Source: Humulus lupulus (taxonomy: Eukaryota > Streptophyta > Magnoliopsida > Rosales > Cannabaceae). Taken from it: DNA of 64,000 bases. The stretch is taken from contig NC_084794.1 of NCBI RefSeq assembly GCF_963169125.1, forward strand, positions 74,249,665 to 74,313,664, in the 5' to 3' direction. Positions 46,064 to 56,720 of the stretch are shown here, one piece after another (the first letter of the stretch is position 1; the number at the start of each line of letters is the position of its first letter). Both the position numbers and the translations under genes were made by a program. A model generated the notes under the pieces. That model saw nothing but the letters and a program-made list of their open reading frames with translations. It made no database searches and was not told the DNA's origin.

Positions 46064-46721
46064 CATTTACCTAAGTTAGACTTGATCGTATTAGGTAAAT
46101 TTTTTTAGATGGTCATAATTAATTAATTAAATACATATTACTTTTATTTATTTAAATTGGATTTATATGGGTATTTTAGAAATAATAGAATTTTATAACG
46201 TAAGGTTTATTGGTTATTTTAATAATTTGGCAAGCCTAGTGTTAAATAAGTTATAAAATCACTAGAAATTTATATATTACGGTTTATTGATTGTTTTTTT
46301 AATAATTTGGCAAACCTAGTTTAATAGTTTTCTAGAGTAAAATACTAGAAAGTAAATTTATATAATGAGCTTTTAATTTCATCTCCCTATGAAAGGTGTT
46401 CACTAGGTCCACAACAAGGTTAATTTTTTTTTAGAATAGATGATTACAGACCTAAACTCTTATAGACTCATCCTTACGGCGACTATTAAGAACAAAGTTT
46501 ATTATAATAAAAATTGTGGGTCTAGCTTATAAAGTAAGAAATAATAGGATTTCATTACTTTGGTCGAATAGGTAGGTAGTTAATGAAAAGTTATAAACTT
46601 TTTATTAATTGAGAACTATCTCTATTTAACTAAGAAGTATGCTAATGCCAGCTTAGCACTAGTGATGTCACTTTATCAATATGATGAACTACTTCCAAGA
46701 AGCTGAATTTCATGGAGCCAC
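46064..46721. other. AT-rich sequence between two chromoviruses, no genes seen
   Basis: 658 bp, no ORF. A short imperfect tandem duplication with AATAATTTGGCAA(G/A)CCTAGT occurs near 46220-46245 and 46300-46325. Possibly more of the copia-like LTR host. Confidence 0.5.
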
Positions 46722-47003
46722 TGTAACGCCCTACTACCCTAGAGTTGTTACCATGTGATTTTAAAATGTGTCATTAGCTCGCTGATCGAGGTTTTACATC
46801 AAAAGGTGTGATTAAATTAAAGTAAAGACTCATTTAATGAAACTTTACTAGAAAAGATTTGGACGTTCGTTAAGATTATAAAAGTGTTACATTGGGATCC
46901 CAAAACATTGTTTAAAACATAATTACAACTCAAAAGTTATTATAGAATAAACCTAGGCGACAAAATAGGTCGTTTGCACATTGTTCCTCAAACTACCCTA
47001 GCC
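46722..47003 (-). repeat. Family B 3' LTR remnant
   Basis: It aligns with 50211-50475 (TGTAA(C/T)GCCCTA...CTACC(C/T)TAGCC) and stops at 47003. Next to the left end lies GCCAC, with no matching copy on the right, so the target duplication is not verified. Confidence 0.8.
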
Positions 47004-48136
47004 AACACCTTAGGCGCATATTCAAATCCTTTTGAGTGAAGAAATGCTTCAAACTTTTATGGTCAATGTATATTTCGTAATTTTTTCCATACAAGTAATG
47101 CCTCCATACCTTCAGTGCGAATACCACCGCTGCAACTCCAGATTATGAATGGGGTATCTCTGTTCATACTCCTTCAGCTGTCTAGACGTGTAGGCTATCA
47201 CCTTCCCAACTTGCATCAATACACAACCCAAAACCTACCTCAAAGAGTTGCAGTAGACCACAAACTTTTCCTTCCCTGATGGAAGACTCAGTACCGGAGC
47301 GGTAATCAATCGTCGATTTAACTCCTTGAAACTGTTCTCACATCTATCTGTCCAGACATACTTGGTCTTCTTATGCGTTAGTTCAGTCACTGGTGTGGCT
47401 ATTCTAGAGAATCCTTCAAAATCTCCAATAATACCCTGCCAAACCCAAAAAGCTTCTAACCTCTAGTACACTACTCGGTTGGGTCCACCAAAATCCCCTT
47501 CTTACTCACAATATGGCCGAAAAACGTTACTTAGGGGAACAAAAATTCACATTTACTGAACTTAGCATATAGCTTATGCTCCCTCAGCTGCTATAGTACC
47601 AAACGAAGATGATGCTCGTGTTCTACCTCTGATTGGGAGTACACCAGTATATCATCAATGAATACGATCACATACTTATCCAAGTAATCCCTGAAGACCA
47701 TATTCATCAAATCCATGAATGTTGTTGGGGAAATTGTTAATCCAAAAGACATGACCAAGAATTCATAGTGTACATACCTCATACAGAACGCGGTCTTTGG
47801 TATGTCCTCCTCCCTAATCCTCAACTTATGGTAGCTAGATCGAAGGTCGGTCTTAGAGAACACCGTCTTCCCTTGTAGCTGATCAAACAAATCGTCGATC
47901 CTGGGCAGTGGGTACTTATTCTTAATGGTCAGCTTATTCAGCTGTCGGTGATCAATGCACATTCTTAAGGACCCATCATTCTTCTTCACAAACATCACTA
48001 GAGCACCCCATGGGGAAAAGCTGGGTCTAATGAATCCTAGATCCAGTAATTCCTGCAGCTGATTCTTCAGTTCCTTTAACTCTGCTGGCGCCATTCTATA
48101 AGGTGTCCTCGATACTAGTTCTGCTCCTGGTGCCAA
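47004..48136 (-). pseudogene. pol: Family B reverse transcriptase and partial RNase H (broken)
   Basis: RT is open from 48136 to 47591: [30 protein letters not shown], and an intact FIDD box at 47651-47662 (complement). The frame then meets stops; thumb and RNase H residues are seen only in pieces (for example [26 protein letters not shown] near 47160-47230, FTQKDLNMR near 47035). The RNase H is cut at about 47004, where the sequence jumps to the 3' LTR. A TAA near 48172 and TGA near 48410 separate RT from protease. Confidence 0.8.
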
Positions 48137-48409
48137 CTCTATGAAAAATTTGATCTCTCGTTATGGTGAAAATCCTGGCAAGTCTACTAGAAATACATCA
48201 GGAAACTCACACACCAACCTAGTCTCACCTAGTCTAACTGAAATGACCTTCGAGGTATCCACTAGGTTTGCTAGGAATCCAATGCAACCTTCTTGCAATA
48301 GGTCTCTAGATTTCAATGCAGAGATCATAGGTACCCGTGGTCTACTCACCGTCCCCATAAACACAAAAGGTTCATTTTCTTCGGGCTGAAAAGTTACCAT
48401 CAATTGCTT

Positions 48410-48760
48410 TCAGTCTATCTTCACCTCATACTCTGCCAACCAATCCATCCCCAAGATCATATCAAAATCTTTTATCTCCTGTTCAATCAGATCCACAGAC
48501 AACTTCCTACTATCTATCTTCATTGATAATGCTCTAACCCACCTCCTAGAGACTACCAGTTCCCCAGTTGGCAAAAAATTCCTAAATCCACTAGCAGACA
48601 AAACACAAGGCTTACATAAACGGTCCATCACCCTAGCAGATACAAACGAATGAGTAGCTCCTGAATCAATCAATGCAGTAAATGAAGAACCAGCACTATA
48701 AATATGACCTGTCACGACCGAGGGACTAGCCTCAACCTCATTCTGCGTCAAGGTGAACAC
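48410..48760 (-). pseudogene. pol: Family B aspartic protease
   Basis: Frame open for 116 codons from MFTLTQNEVEASPSV. The active site is an intact D-S-G (ALIDSGATHSFVS), and the end FDMILGMDWLAEYEVKID is typical of gypsy RVP_2 proteases. TGA follows at the position where related elements have Trp. The domain itself looks intact, unlike that of copy 2 of family A. Confidence 0.8.
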
Positions 48761-48779
48761 TCTGGCAGGAGTGAGGCTG

Positions 48780-49838
48780 TCGCTCCTCTTTGGTTCTTCT
48801 TTTCCAGCTTCTCGACAGTCCTTCCTTAAGTGTCTGACACTCCCATAGATGAAGCATGCTCTAACTCTACATTCCCCTAGATGTCGTTGCTTGCACCTTG
48901 GACACTCTGGGAAGTTTCTCCTGTTCTCTCCCCCACCCTGAAGACCACCAAAGGCACCTTGTGCCCTCCTATTTGGACCAAGAGGAACAAGAATTCAGAG
49001 CCTTTCTCTTCTGCTCACTGGGGAAACTACCTCAGCCAGAACTAGTGAATGGAGGCACTATCCTCCGAGCATCACGCATTGCAGTGCCTTCCTTCCATAT
49101 ATGATATTCGACACCCTCAGCAGTAAAGGCTTTTTCCACTACCTGAGCATAAGTGGTAGTCCTCGAATCTATTGTTATTTTAACATCACGGGCTATCACC
49201 ACATTCAACCCTCGCACAAATTGGTCTCTCCTTGCCACATCAGTAGACACCAAGTCTAGCGCGAACTTAGCCAATCGGTCGAACTTCAAAGCATACTCAA
49301 TTACTATCATCCTGCTCTGAGTTAAATTGGTGAATTCATCCACCTTTGCAGATCGAATGACAACACTGTAGTATTTCTCATTGAAAACATCCTTGAACTC
49401 ATCCCAGGTCATAATAGTCACATCCCTCCTCTAAGACGCAACTTCCCTCCAGATGCGAGCGTCATCCCTTAGCATATAGCTGGCACAAGAAACCCTCTCA
49501 TTTCCTTCCACTCTCATGAAATCAAATATGGAAGAAATCATATTCATCCATTGATCTGCTCATAGTGGATCTGGACCGCCCTCAAATGTGGGAGGGTGCT
49601 GCTTTCTAAACCTCTCATACAAAGGCTCCCACCTATACTCCATCATAGGATGAGCTTGTACTAGTGCAACAGCCTGTGGGGCCAGTAACACAACATCTCG
49701 AGGAGAGGCCTGCTATCTCAACTCTCAGAGTTCATCTTTACTTCTCTGAAGTCTGGCTTGCATTTCTGCAAACATCTACAGCCAGTTCTGTGGGGGTAGG
49801 TGGAAGGTCTTGACTCTGGTCGTTATCTTTGTCCATAT
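48780..49838 (-). pseudogene. gag: Family B gag (broken)
   Basis: ATG at 49838 (MDKDNDQSQDLPPTPTELA) is followed by a frameshift and stops. The core is open at 49421-49032 (MTWDEFKDVFNEKYYS, ALKFDRLAKFALDLVS, RDQFVRGLN). A zinc knuckle near 48785-48840 reads CFIYGSVRHLRKDC; the second Cys is Tyr, so zinc binding is probably lost. A 5' part of gag (49440-49800) is present but out of frame. Confidence 0.75.
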
Positions 49839-50196
49839 TTTTGTGAAATCTAATAGATCATTGAGGCATAACTTCAATATGCCTACATTCAATGACGTCG
49901 CACATCAGGCACGATAACAACATCCAAAGAAAACCACCTCCCAATTCAACCAATCAAACACACAAAACAACCGGCACAATGCACACACAACATAATCATA
50001 TAACAGTCAAATGGGCCATGCCTTGGTATTATATATATTCATCATGCTCTATACATGCCAATCAGGAAAACAGGGCAATTCAGATAGGCAATTAAACATA
50101 TATTTCACTTAATACCGACCAATCCCGAGTAGAGCTTGTCTCTAAAAGTGAGCATTCATGCTCGGTCAATCTCCAGGAACCATAAACCTTGGCATT

Positions 50197-50207
50197 CTCT
50201 GATACTA
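50197..50207 (-). other. Family B primer-binding site, decayed
   Basis: The minus strand reads TAGTATCAGAG three bases after the LTR end (50211). One base differs from TGGTATCAGAG, the initiator Met tRNA match. Confidence 0.65.
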
Positions 50208-50210
50208 AGT

Positions 50211-52110
50211 TGTAATGCCCTAATACCCTAGAGTTGTTACCGTGTGATTTTAAAATGTGCCATTAGCTCACTAATCTAGGTTTTAGATAAAAAGTGTGAT
50301 TAAATTAAAGTGAATACTCAATTAATGAAAATTTAATAGAAAATGTTTGGACATTCATTAAGATTATAAAAGTGTTAAGACATTGTTTAATACATAATTA
50401 CAACTCAAAAGTTATTATACAGTCGACCTAGGCGAGAAAATCGGTCGTTTGCATAGAGTTCCCCAAACTACCTTAGCCGTGGCGACCAAGTAGGCCAAAC
50501 ACGTACGCACCGCTCCATGCCCTCCAACTCATGCTTGGTCGGCCTTTCTTTTTCCCTTACCTGCACCATAGAGAACCCGTGAGCCATGGCCCAGTAAGAA
50601 AACTCCACAAACATAGCATATAACAGTTTATTTCAGTAAACACATAACTTAAATAGATATAACAGGCAATTAACAACATTGGCCTAAGTCGATCAAGGTG
50701 CACTACCAGGCACCAAGTTCACAATCTTAACTGAGCGAGTGAGTACAACACCCTAGATGGTCATGCCATGGAGGCCTGCAGTGAGCATGCATATTGTCGT
50801 TTCCGGCCCTTGCCGATCCTGACCCTTACCGAACCCGGCCTTTGCCGAACCCGGTCTTCGTCGAACCCGGCCTTCACCGATTAGTCATAAACACACAAAC
50901 ATGGCATAATAATTGTAAACATTCATACATAAAACTAAACATAAATAATTAGGCCATGCCCTGCTCAACGTGCAATCCCGAGCACGATCCCTAACCCAAG
51001 CCTTAGCGGTAAAACCTAGTCACAACGTGATAATAAATAACCATCATAATATAAATTGATTAGAAGCCTTCGAAATAATATACTAGCCTCTCGGACCTCA
51101 AATTCTACTAAACCAAGTAGTAGGATTCTTCTTGAGCCCCTAAGTTTGAGGTCTCAAGCCCAAAACCCCTAATTGGCCACTATTTTCTATTTGAGTCGCG
51201 ACCCTCCTCTGGGCGTCGCGACCCTCTACAAGTCAGAGAGCTCAAGTCTCTCACTTGGGGAACACGGGCCATAACGTGCCCCAACCTGCGCCACAACACT
51301 TGGGCAATTTTAGACACCCTTCAGAGCCCTCTCACGCACACGGACCGCATCGCCTGAAGAACAACGACACGACTTGAGCTCCAAAACCCAGAATTCTATT
51401 GCGTTTTCTCGAGCTAAACTTACAAAAATTCATCCTAACCAACACCCAAACCTAGAATTGCGTCTAGAATCAATATCAAGGCAACATGATCAGTACAACA
51501 ACCCCAAAAAAATACACCATAGTCTCATCGAAATCCAAAGTCAGTCCAAGGCTTAAACCTCAAGAAAACCCCTAAATTACAACATGAAATCAACAAAAAT
51601 TAGAATAAAACCCGTACCTCAACTGAGAATCTGACCCTGAGCTAATTCCCAAACACTTCAAGCTTCAAGTTCCTCAATTCTTGAGCCAATTACCCAAGAG
51701 TTTCCCTAAGCCTGCAAGCACACAAAGGGAGAGGGAATGAGCTAAGTAGAGAGAGAAAGTGAGAGTGTTCCTCTTCTTTCCTAACTGTTCTATTGAGATT
51801 AAGTCCAACGAAGTCTATCCTTTGGATTTGAGAATGACCGAAATTCCCCTATGCTTATCCTTAGCCCTTTAACGCCTCCAAGGGAAAACTCGTCATTTGC
51901 CTCATTCCTGCTAATTCCTCGAGTATTCCTATAAATTCCCATTTAATCTCGACATACCCAACTAACTACTAAATAAATACCCGTTACCCAATCAACCCTA
52001 AATACACACCTCATACCCAAAAATAACCCTAGGCTCACCTCGAGCCGAGTATTTGACCCCGTTGTGATTATTACGCTAATCCGCTCACTAGGACCGTCTT
52101 AGACCACACA
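50211..52110 (-). repeat. Family B 5' LTR, lacking its first few hundred bases
   Basis: Plus-strand TGTAATGCCC at 50211 is the LTR 3' end. The other edge, at 52110, is CCGCTCACTAGGACCGTCT..CACA, which corresponds to an internal position of full-length LTRs (compare 3745-3780 in the solo LTR, complement). It is directly followed by the plus-strand start of another LTR. Short GCCGAACCCGGCC repeats lie at 50800-50880. Confidence 0.75.
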
Positions 52111-52328
52111 TGTAATGTCCCAAAAATTACCTAATAAGGCTAAGGGCCTTGATTAGGGGGCCAGGATGGCAATATATGGAGTTATATGTTTATTCGATAT
52201 ATTTGATTATGTGAATTATATGATAATATAACTAGTGTGCATGTTTAGGGGTATTAAATATGCATGTGGGCCCAATTCTTATTAGAAGGGAAACTTTCGT
52301 AATTTGGCCTGTTATGGGCATATATATA
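52111..52328 (+). repeat. Family-B-like LTR, left part (continues at 63191)
   Basis: Starts TGTAATGTCCCAAAAATTAC and resembles 3460-3700 of the solo LTR (AAGGGCCTTGATT, GGCCTGTT..GGGCAT). Interrupted by Tat-2 with ATATA on both sides (52324-52328 and 63191-63195). Confidence 0.75.
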
Positions 52329-52379
52329 TGTGGACGCTCAATATTCCGCGCCCATAAAAGATCCAAGACGCGCTCAGAC

Positions 52380-52790
52380 ATGCCCAGGCGTGAGGCCCCG
52401 TTTCCCTCTCAGCACGCCCACACGAGGCCACCCTCGGCCATGCACGCGAGGCCCGTCTCAGCGTCGCGCCTCGCCCATGCGAGGCCCTTCTCGGCGTCGC
52501 ACCACGCCCATGCAAGGCCTGTCCCGGCGTCACGCCACGCCCACGCGAGGCCACCCTCGGCCATGCACGCGAGGCCCGTCTCAGCGTCGCGCCTCGCCCA
52601 CGCGAGGCCCTTCTCGGCGTCGCACCATGCCCACGCGAGGCCACCCTCAGCCATGCGCGCGAGGCCCGTCTCAGCTTCGCACCTCGCCCATGCGAGGCCC
52701 ATCTCGGCCATGCACGTGAGGCCTTTCTCATGCTCAGCCTCGGCCACGCGAGGCCCGGCGTCCAAGCGCCTTGCAAGCAAGGCCCGTGCC
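52380..52790. repeat. GC-rich minisatellite in Tat-2 5' LTR (24- and 33-bp units)
   Basis: Roughly a dozen GCGAGGCC-headed units alternate between a 24-bp type (GCGAGGCCACCCTCGGCCATGC..) and a 33-bp type (GCGAGGCCC..CTCGGCGTCGC..). Because both unit lengths are multiples of three and the units lack stop trinucleotides in several frames, long frames are open on both strands. These are not genes. Confidence 0.9.
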
Positions 52791-53246
52791 CAGGTGTGGA
52801 CCCGTCATCGCCCCGCCTTGCACTCAGCCGCGACCATTACACGCACCAAGGGTCCCATTCCCTATACCTTCAGACCCCAATGCTCAGAGGCTTTAGTACG
52901 AATCGAATGGAACCTACTGGTACGATCTAGTACTGGGTACGGCCGCTAAGAACCTGTACGTCGAGTACGGACACCCGTACCGGGTGGGGGAGTGGGAGTG
53001 CTGGAATAAGAGTTGTGGCCCGTATGTCTACGACCAGGAGTGAGAGTCGACACCACTACCACCTGCGCCACTATGTCTATCCCCAGTCCATTAACATGAG
53101 TACGGACAAGTAGTGGAGACATCCTCCTGACGCCTGCCCTTGTACTGGGTGCACAACCTCAGCTTCTGAAACCACTCTTCTGACAGAGTACTTATGTACA
53201 ACTTGGTCTCCTGGGCCACCATGTATCCCAGGCCATCAGAGCCTAC

Positions 53247-53254
53247 TATAAAAA
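53247..53254 (+). promoter_or_regulatory. Tat-2 LTR TATA box
   Basis: GCCTACTATAAAAAGGACCC, identical in the LTR at 61963-63190 (62984). Transcription should start about 30 bp downstream, making 52329-53275 or so the U3. Confidence 0.65.
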
Positions 53255-53453
53255 GGACCCCTCTCCCACATGGGAGGGGGTTGAAAAATTTACTGTAGCA
53301 AGTGCTTGAGAGTAAATGAAAGATTTATTTCTCCATTGTTGTTCTGTCATTGTTCTTGAGTTATTACTTAAATTTCTACAGATTTTTTATTGACTATCTT
53401 TACTTGCTAATTTTTTCCAACTCAAATTAGTTGACGAGTTCTCACCGTCAACA

Positions 53454-53476
53454 GTTTGGCGTCATCTGTGGGAACG
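53454..53476 (+). other. Tat-2 primer-binding site region
   Basis: GTTTGGCGTCATCTGTGGGA directly follows the LTR end CAACA. Position and the GTTTGG start agree with Tat-1. tRNA not assigned. Confidence 0.65.
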
Positions 53477-53520
53477 TTAGTTCCAAGCAACTGTTCTACC
53501 ATTATTTTCTGCAAGAAGAA

Positions 53521-55346
53521 ATGCTGAGACGTTCAAAACGACTCAAGGAGCCACGGGAGGTAGAGGTCCACCTGAGTGGAGTCCAGCTGAAGGCCTCCAT
53601 GAAGGATCCTCCTCCAACTGGAGACGTGGAGCTCCTGAAGGACCCTGAGGTTCACGGAGGTGATAGAGTGGCCTCGTCACCGGTCGCTCCACCTGGAGAA
53701 AGTCCTCCAAGAGCACCACCGGGAAATGCTAATGAGTTCCCTCTCCCAAAACCACCGCAGGTACCGAACTTCGGCCGGAAGGACCCAGGCCCCTCCACCC
53801 GTAGGCATGATAAGCATCCCCGGGTCCATTCCGTGAGCTCGAGTTCGAAATACCGATTCTATGAAGAGGAAATACGTGAGCTCCACCGCCAGAACCAAAG
53901 GTTGGAGACCACCTTGGAGAACATGCAAGAGGTCCTTAATGGCCTGTTGCAGGGTAAATCGAGCGTGACCTTGCCTAAGAGGAAGGAGAAAGGCTGGGAG
54001 AGGGTGGAGACCACCGTACCAGTAGATGATGGGAGAACCCGACACTCTACCAGTAACACCCCCCGAGCGAAGCAACGCGAGAACCCTAAACCACCTAAGC
54101 AGGCTCATAAACCAACGCTGCCCCTCACAACAAGGACGAGGTCACCTCTAAAAGAGCACCTTCGAATTTACGAGAGGAGCTCAATAAAAAGAGAGTCGGA
54201 AAAGGGACCACACCCCCTATGGCGCGTCGGGAGGGCAAGGGAAAGGCGAATCTTAGCCCGTCCGCTCTGAGGGACTCTCTAAGCAAGAGGAGGTAGGACT
54301 TGGATACAGAAATGAGGAGCCTACGAAGCAAGATCGTCACCGCCACTGGAGGTCAAGTTTTTGAGGAGGAGTTCGACCATGATTCACCCTTCATCAGGGA
54401 GATCCAGGCCATAAGGCTCCCTGCCAACTTTAAAGAGCCCCACATGACCCCCTACGAAGGAAACACGGATCCAAAATATCATCTAGATACATTTAATGAC
54501 TTGATGAAGCTAAGGGGAATTAGCTGCAGGGCGTGATGTCATTGCTTCGCTGTCACCTTAAGAGGACCTGCCTACAAATGGTTCAGGAGGCTTAGACCGG
54601 GGTCCATCCGATCTTGGCAGCAACTTTTTGTTGAATTCCTCCAGCAGCACCACGCCGTGCGAGATTACACGATGCCAGGCACCAGCCTCACCAATGTGAA
54701 GCAAGGAGAAAATGAGAGTTTGAAGAGCTATATCCACCAGTTCAATATGGAGGCGGCTAAGGTAGGGAGACTGACCCGCCGAGAGCTGAAAATGGCCATC
54801 ATAGCTGGAGTGCACCCGGGGAGAAAGTTATGGGATAACATTCTTAAGAGAGAGGTCACAGGCTTGGATGATTTCTACGAGCATGCGCAAAAGTACGTTC
54901 GCGTGGAGGATGGTCACGAGAACCTCAAAGCTGGAAAAGGCCCATCGCCCCCGAAACCTTCTGTCCAGGAAAAACAAGGCAGTGCAAAGAAGAAGGGTGT
55001 ATATGGGGGAACGAGGGATGATCAACCCCGAAAACACCAACGCTCTGACGAGCGCATACAGAGCCCCTACAACTTTTACACGGACCTCACCCATGAGAGA
55101 GAGGATATTTTCGTTACGAACAAAAACCGGGTCCCTTTCAAAAGGCCCCCGCCAATAAAAAAGGATCGGTCTAAAAGAGACCCCGGCAAGTATTGCCAAT
55201 ATAACAAGGATATCGGCCACACCACCGCGGAGTGCAACCATTTGAAGGTAGAAATCGAGGAGCTCATCCGCAGGGGACATTTAGGCAGATATATGCGTAA
55301 GGAGAACCAAAGGCCAGAAGAAGGAGAGTCCCCGCCGTGGGCATGA
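53521..55346 (+). pseudogene. gag: Tat-2 gag (broken)
   Basis: ATG 53521 (MLRRSKRLKEPREVEV), then a Pro-rich region and a short coiled coil (EEEIRELHRQNQRLETTLEN). A frameshift near 54250-54300 follows. The capsid-like core is in frame from 54300 (DTFNDLMKLRG, then GPAYKWFRRLRPGSIRSWQQ), with TGA at 54534-54536 inside it. Then come NESLKSYIHQFNMEA and a Tat-type zinc knuckle YCQYNKDIGHTTAEC near 55192-55236, in which the usual His is Asn. TGA at 55344-55346 separates gag from protease. Similar to Tat-1 gag in order and motifs, but clearly another family. Confidence 0.85.
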
Positions 55347-56063
55347 GGGGTGGCCCCAGAAGTACAGGGAGAGGTCAGGACCATCTTTGGAGGACCGGGA
55401 GTCGGAGGCGATTCGAGGAAAGGGCGAGACAAGTACGCCAAGGAGGCCAGACAAAGTCCACCACCTTGCGTTTTAAGTTTTGATCAGCGCCCCCCGAAGA
55501 GCTTCAAAGGCGAGAATGACTCAATAACTTTCACTGAAGAAGATGCGCAGGGGGTGCATTTCCCTCATAATGACCCCCTGGTGCTAACTTCCAAGCTTGC
55601 TAACATGACGGTACATCGGATCTTGGTGGATAACGGGAGCTCTGTGGACATCTTGTATCAACTAGCGCTAGGAAAGATGGGGTTGAGCCTCCGCCACCTA
55701 AAGCCTTGCACTACGTCTTTGTGTGAGTTTACGGGAGATTCGATACAGCCCCTGGGGGCGATCGAATCAGCCCTCACCATGGGGGAGCAACCCAGGCAAA
55801 CCACCGTAATGGCCAACTTTGTCGTGGTGGATTGCGCCTCAGCCTTCAATGCGGTATTAGGGAGACCCTCTCTGAGAGAATTGAAGGCGATAACTTCTGT
55901 GTATCATCTAGCTATGAAGTTCCCGACCCCCGAGGGAGTAGCATGCGTGAAAGGGGAGCAGAGGGAAATGAGGGAATGTTATAACATGTCCCTCCGCACA
56001 GCCACCAAACCATTTGAACTGATGGCAATGGTTGTGTATGAAGGAGCGACCCACACAAATTAG
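55347..56063 (+). pseudogene. pol: Tat-2 aspartic protease
   Basis: Continues the gag frame after TGA 55344-55346. Active site ILVDNGSSVDILY (Asp near 55627) in the D-N-G form, with the upstream ITFTEEDAQGVHFPHNDPL and downstream NFVVVDCASAFNAVLGRPSL seen also in Tat-1. The frame stops at TAG 56061-56063 shortly after MRECYNMSLRTATKPFELMA. In Tat-1 the same place is followed by the RT linker; here no RT follows, so this marks the deletion breakpoint or a designed end of the shortened element. Confidence 0.85.
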
Positions 56064-56363
56064 ACCCACACAAGTTGGACCAACAAGTTACGGATCGTCC
56101 CAAGAAGTGCTACCAACGAGGCTTCAGCACTCAATGCAAGAGGTCCTTTGATTGTTCCTTGTTGTTTTAAATTAAGTAAGTAAGAATCAAAGAGGCTACC
56201 TAGGTAACCTTGTAGTTAGATGTAACCCCACAATTTACAAGGTTGGTTGTAAACCGCATGTTATGAATGAAACTGTTTGCAACTTCATGTCTTATTTTTC
56301 TTCACTTCGCGGGCATCAGCCAAAGTGCCTGCCAAAATAAATTTCACCAAACACTTGGGGGGC
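56064..56363 (+). other. Tat-2 3' untranslated region, first part
   Basis: 300 bp non-coding. Ends with a purine-rich CACTTGGGGGGCAGG (56352-56366) similar to the polypurine tract at 60445, possibly a second, internal tract. Confidence 0.5.
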
Positions 56364-56720
56364 AGGACAGGAGGCTACAACATGCGACCAGCAAGGGGAA
56401 CCTAAAAAGGGCCCTCTAACGGAGGATCCTAAAAAGGACCCCTTGCCCTCCTAAAAAGGAGGCCCCTAAAAGGGACCCTCTACCTAGGACAGGAGGCAAC
56501 AACATGCGGCCAGCAAGGGCAACCTAAAAAGGGCCCTCTAACGGAGGATCCTAAAAAGGACCCCTTGCCCTCCTAAAAAGGAGGCCCCTAAAAGGGACCC
56601 TCTACCAAGAGGACCCTAAAAACGATCCCCTACCAAGAGGATCCTAAAAAAGGCCCTCCTTCAGGAGGAAGTGACCCTAAAAAAGGACCCTTTGATGGGG
56701 GATCCCAGAGGGACCCCCTA
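56364..56720. repeat. 122-bp tandem repeat with CCTAAAAAGGACCC subrepeats
   Basis: AGGACAGGAGGC starts at 56364 and 56486 (period 122), followed by a third, shorter run of CCTAAAAA(G/C)GA subrepeats to about 56720. Located between sense and antisense units, like the 68-bp array in Tat-1. Confidence 0.88.

Larger units (their letters stand above)
46722..52110 (-). mobile_element. Ty3/gypsy chromovirus family B, internally deleted
   Basis: Minus-strand element: 5' LTR (50211-52110, its start missing), primer site, gag, protease, RT, part of RNase H, then an abrupt jump at about 47003/47004 into the last 282 bp of the 3' LTR. Integrase, chromodomain and most of the 3' LTR are lost. LTR ends match the family B solo LTR. 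Confidence 0.85.
52329..53453 (+). repeat. Tat-2 5' LTR
   Basis: 1125 bp, TGTGGACGCTC...CCGTCAACA. GC-rich minisatellite at 52380-52790, TATA box TATAAAAA at 53247-53254, and a U5-terminal hairpin (53430-53436/53446-53452). Preceded by ATATA. Confidence 0.9.

Noticed and set aside
52380..52790. CRISPR-like alternation of two unit types
   Set aside because: Both unit types are related tandem repeats without unique spacers, and the window is plant nuclear DNA.
52260..52949. Long GC-rich ORFs (up to 259 codons) with repeated HARP/SAS-type residues, on both strands here and at 60500-61279 and 62037-62663
   Set aside because: They are products of a stop-free minisatellite with unit lengths divisible by three inside the LTR. 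Open frames exist on both strands and in several phases, with no start context or conservation signal.
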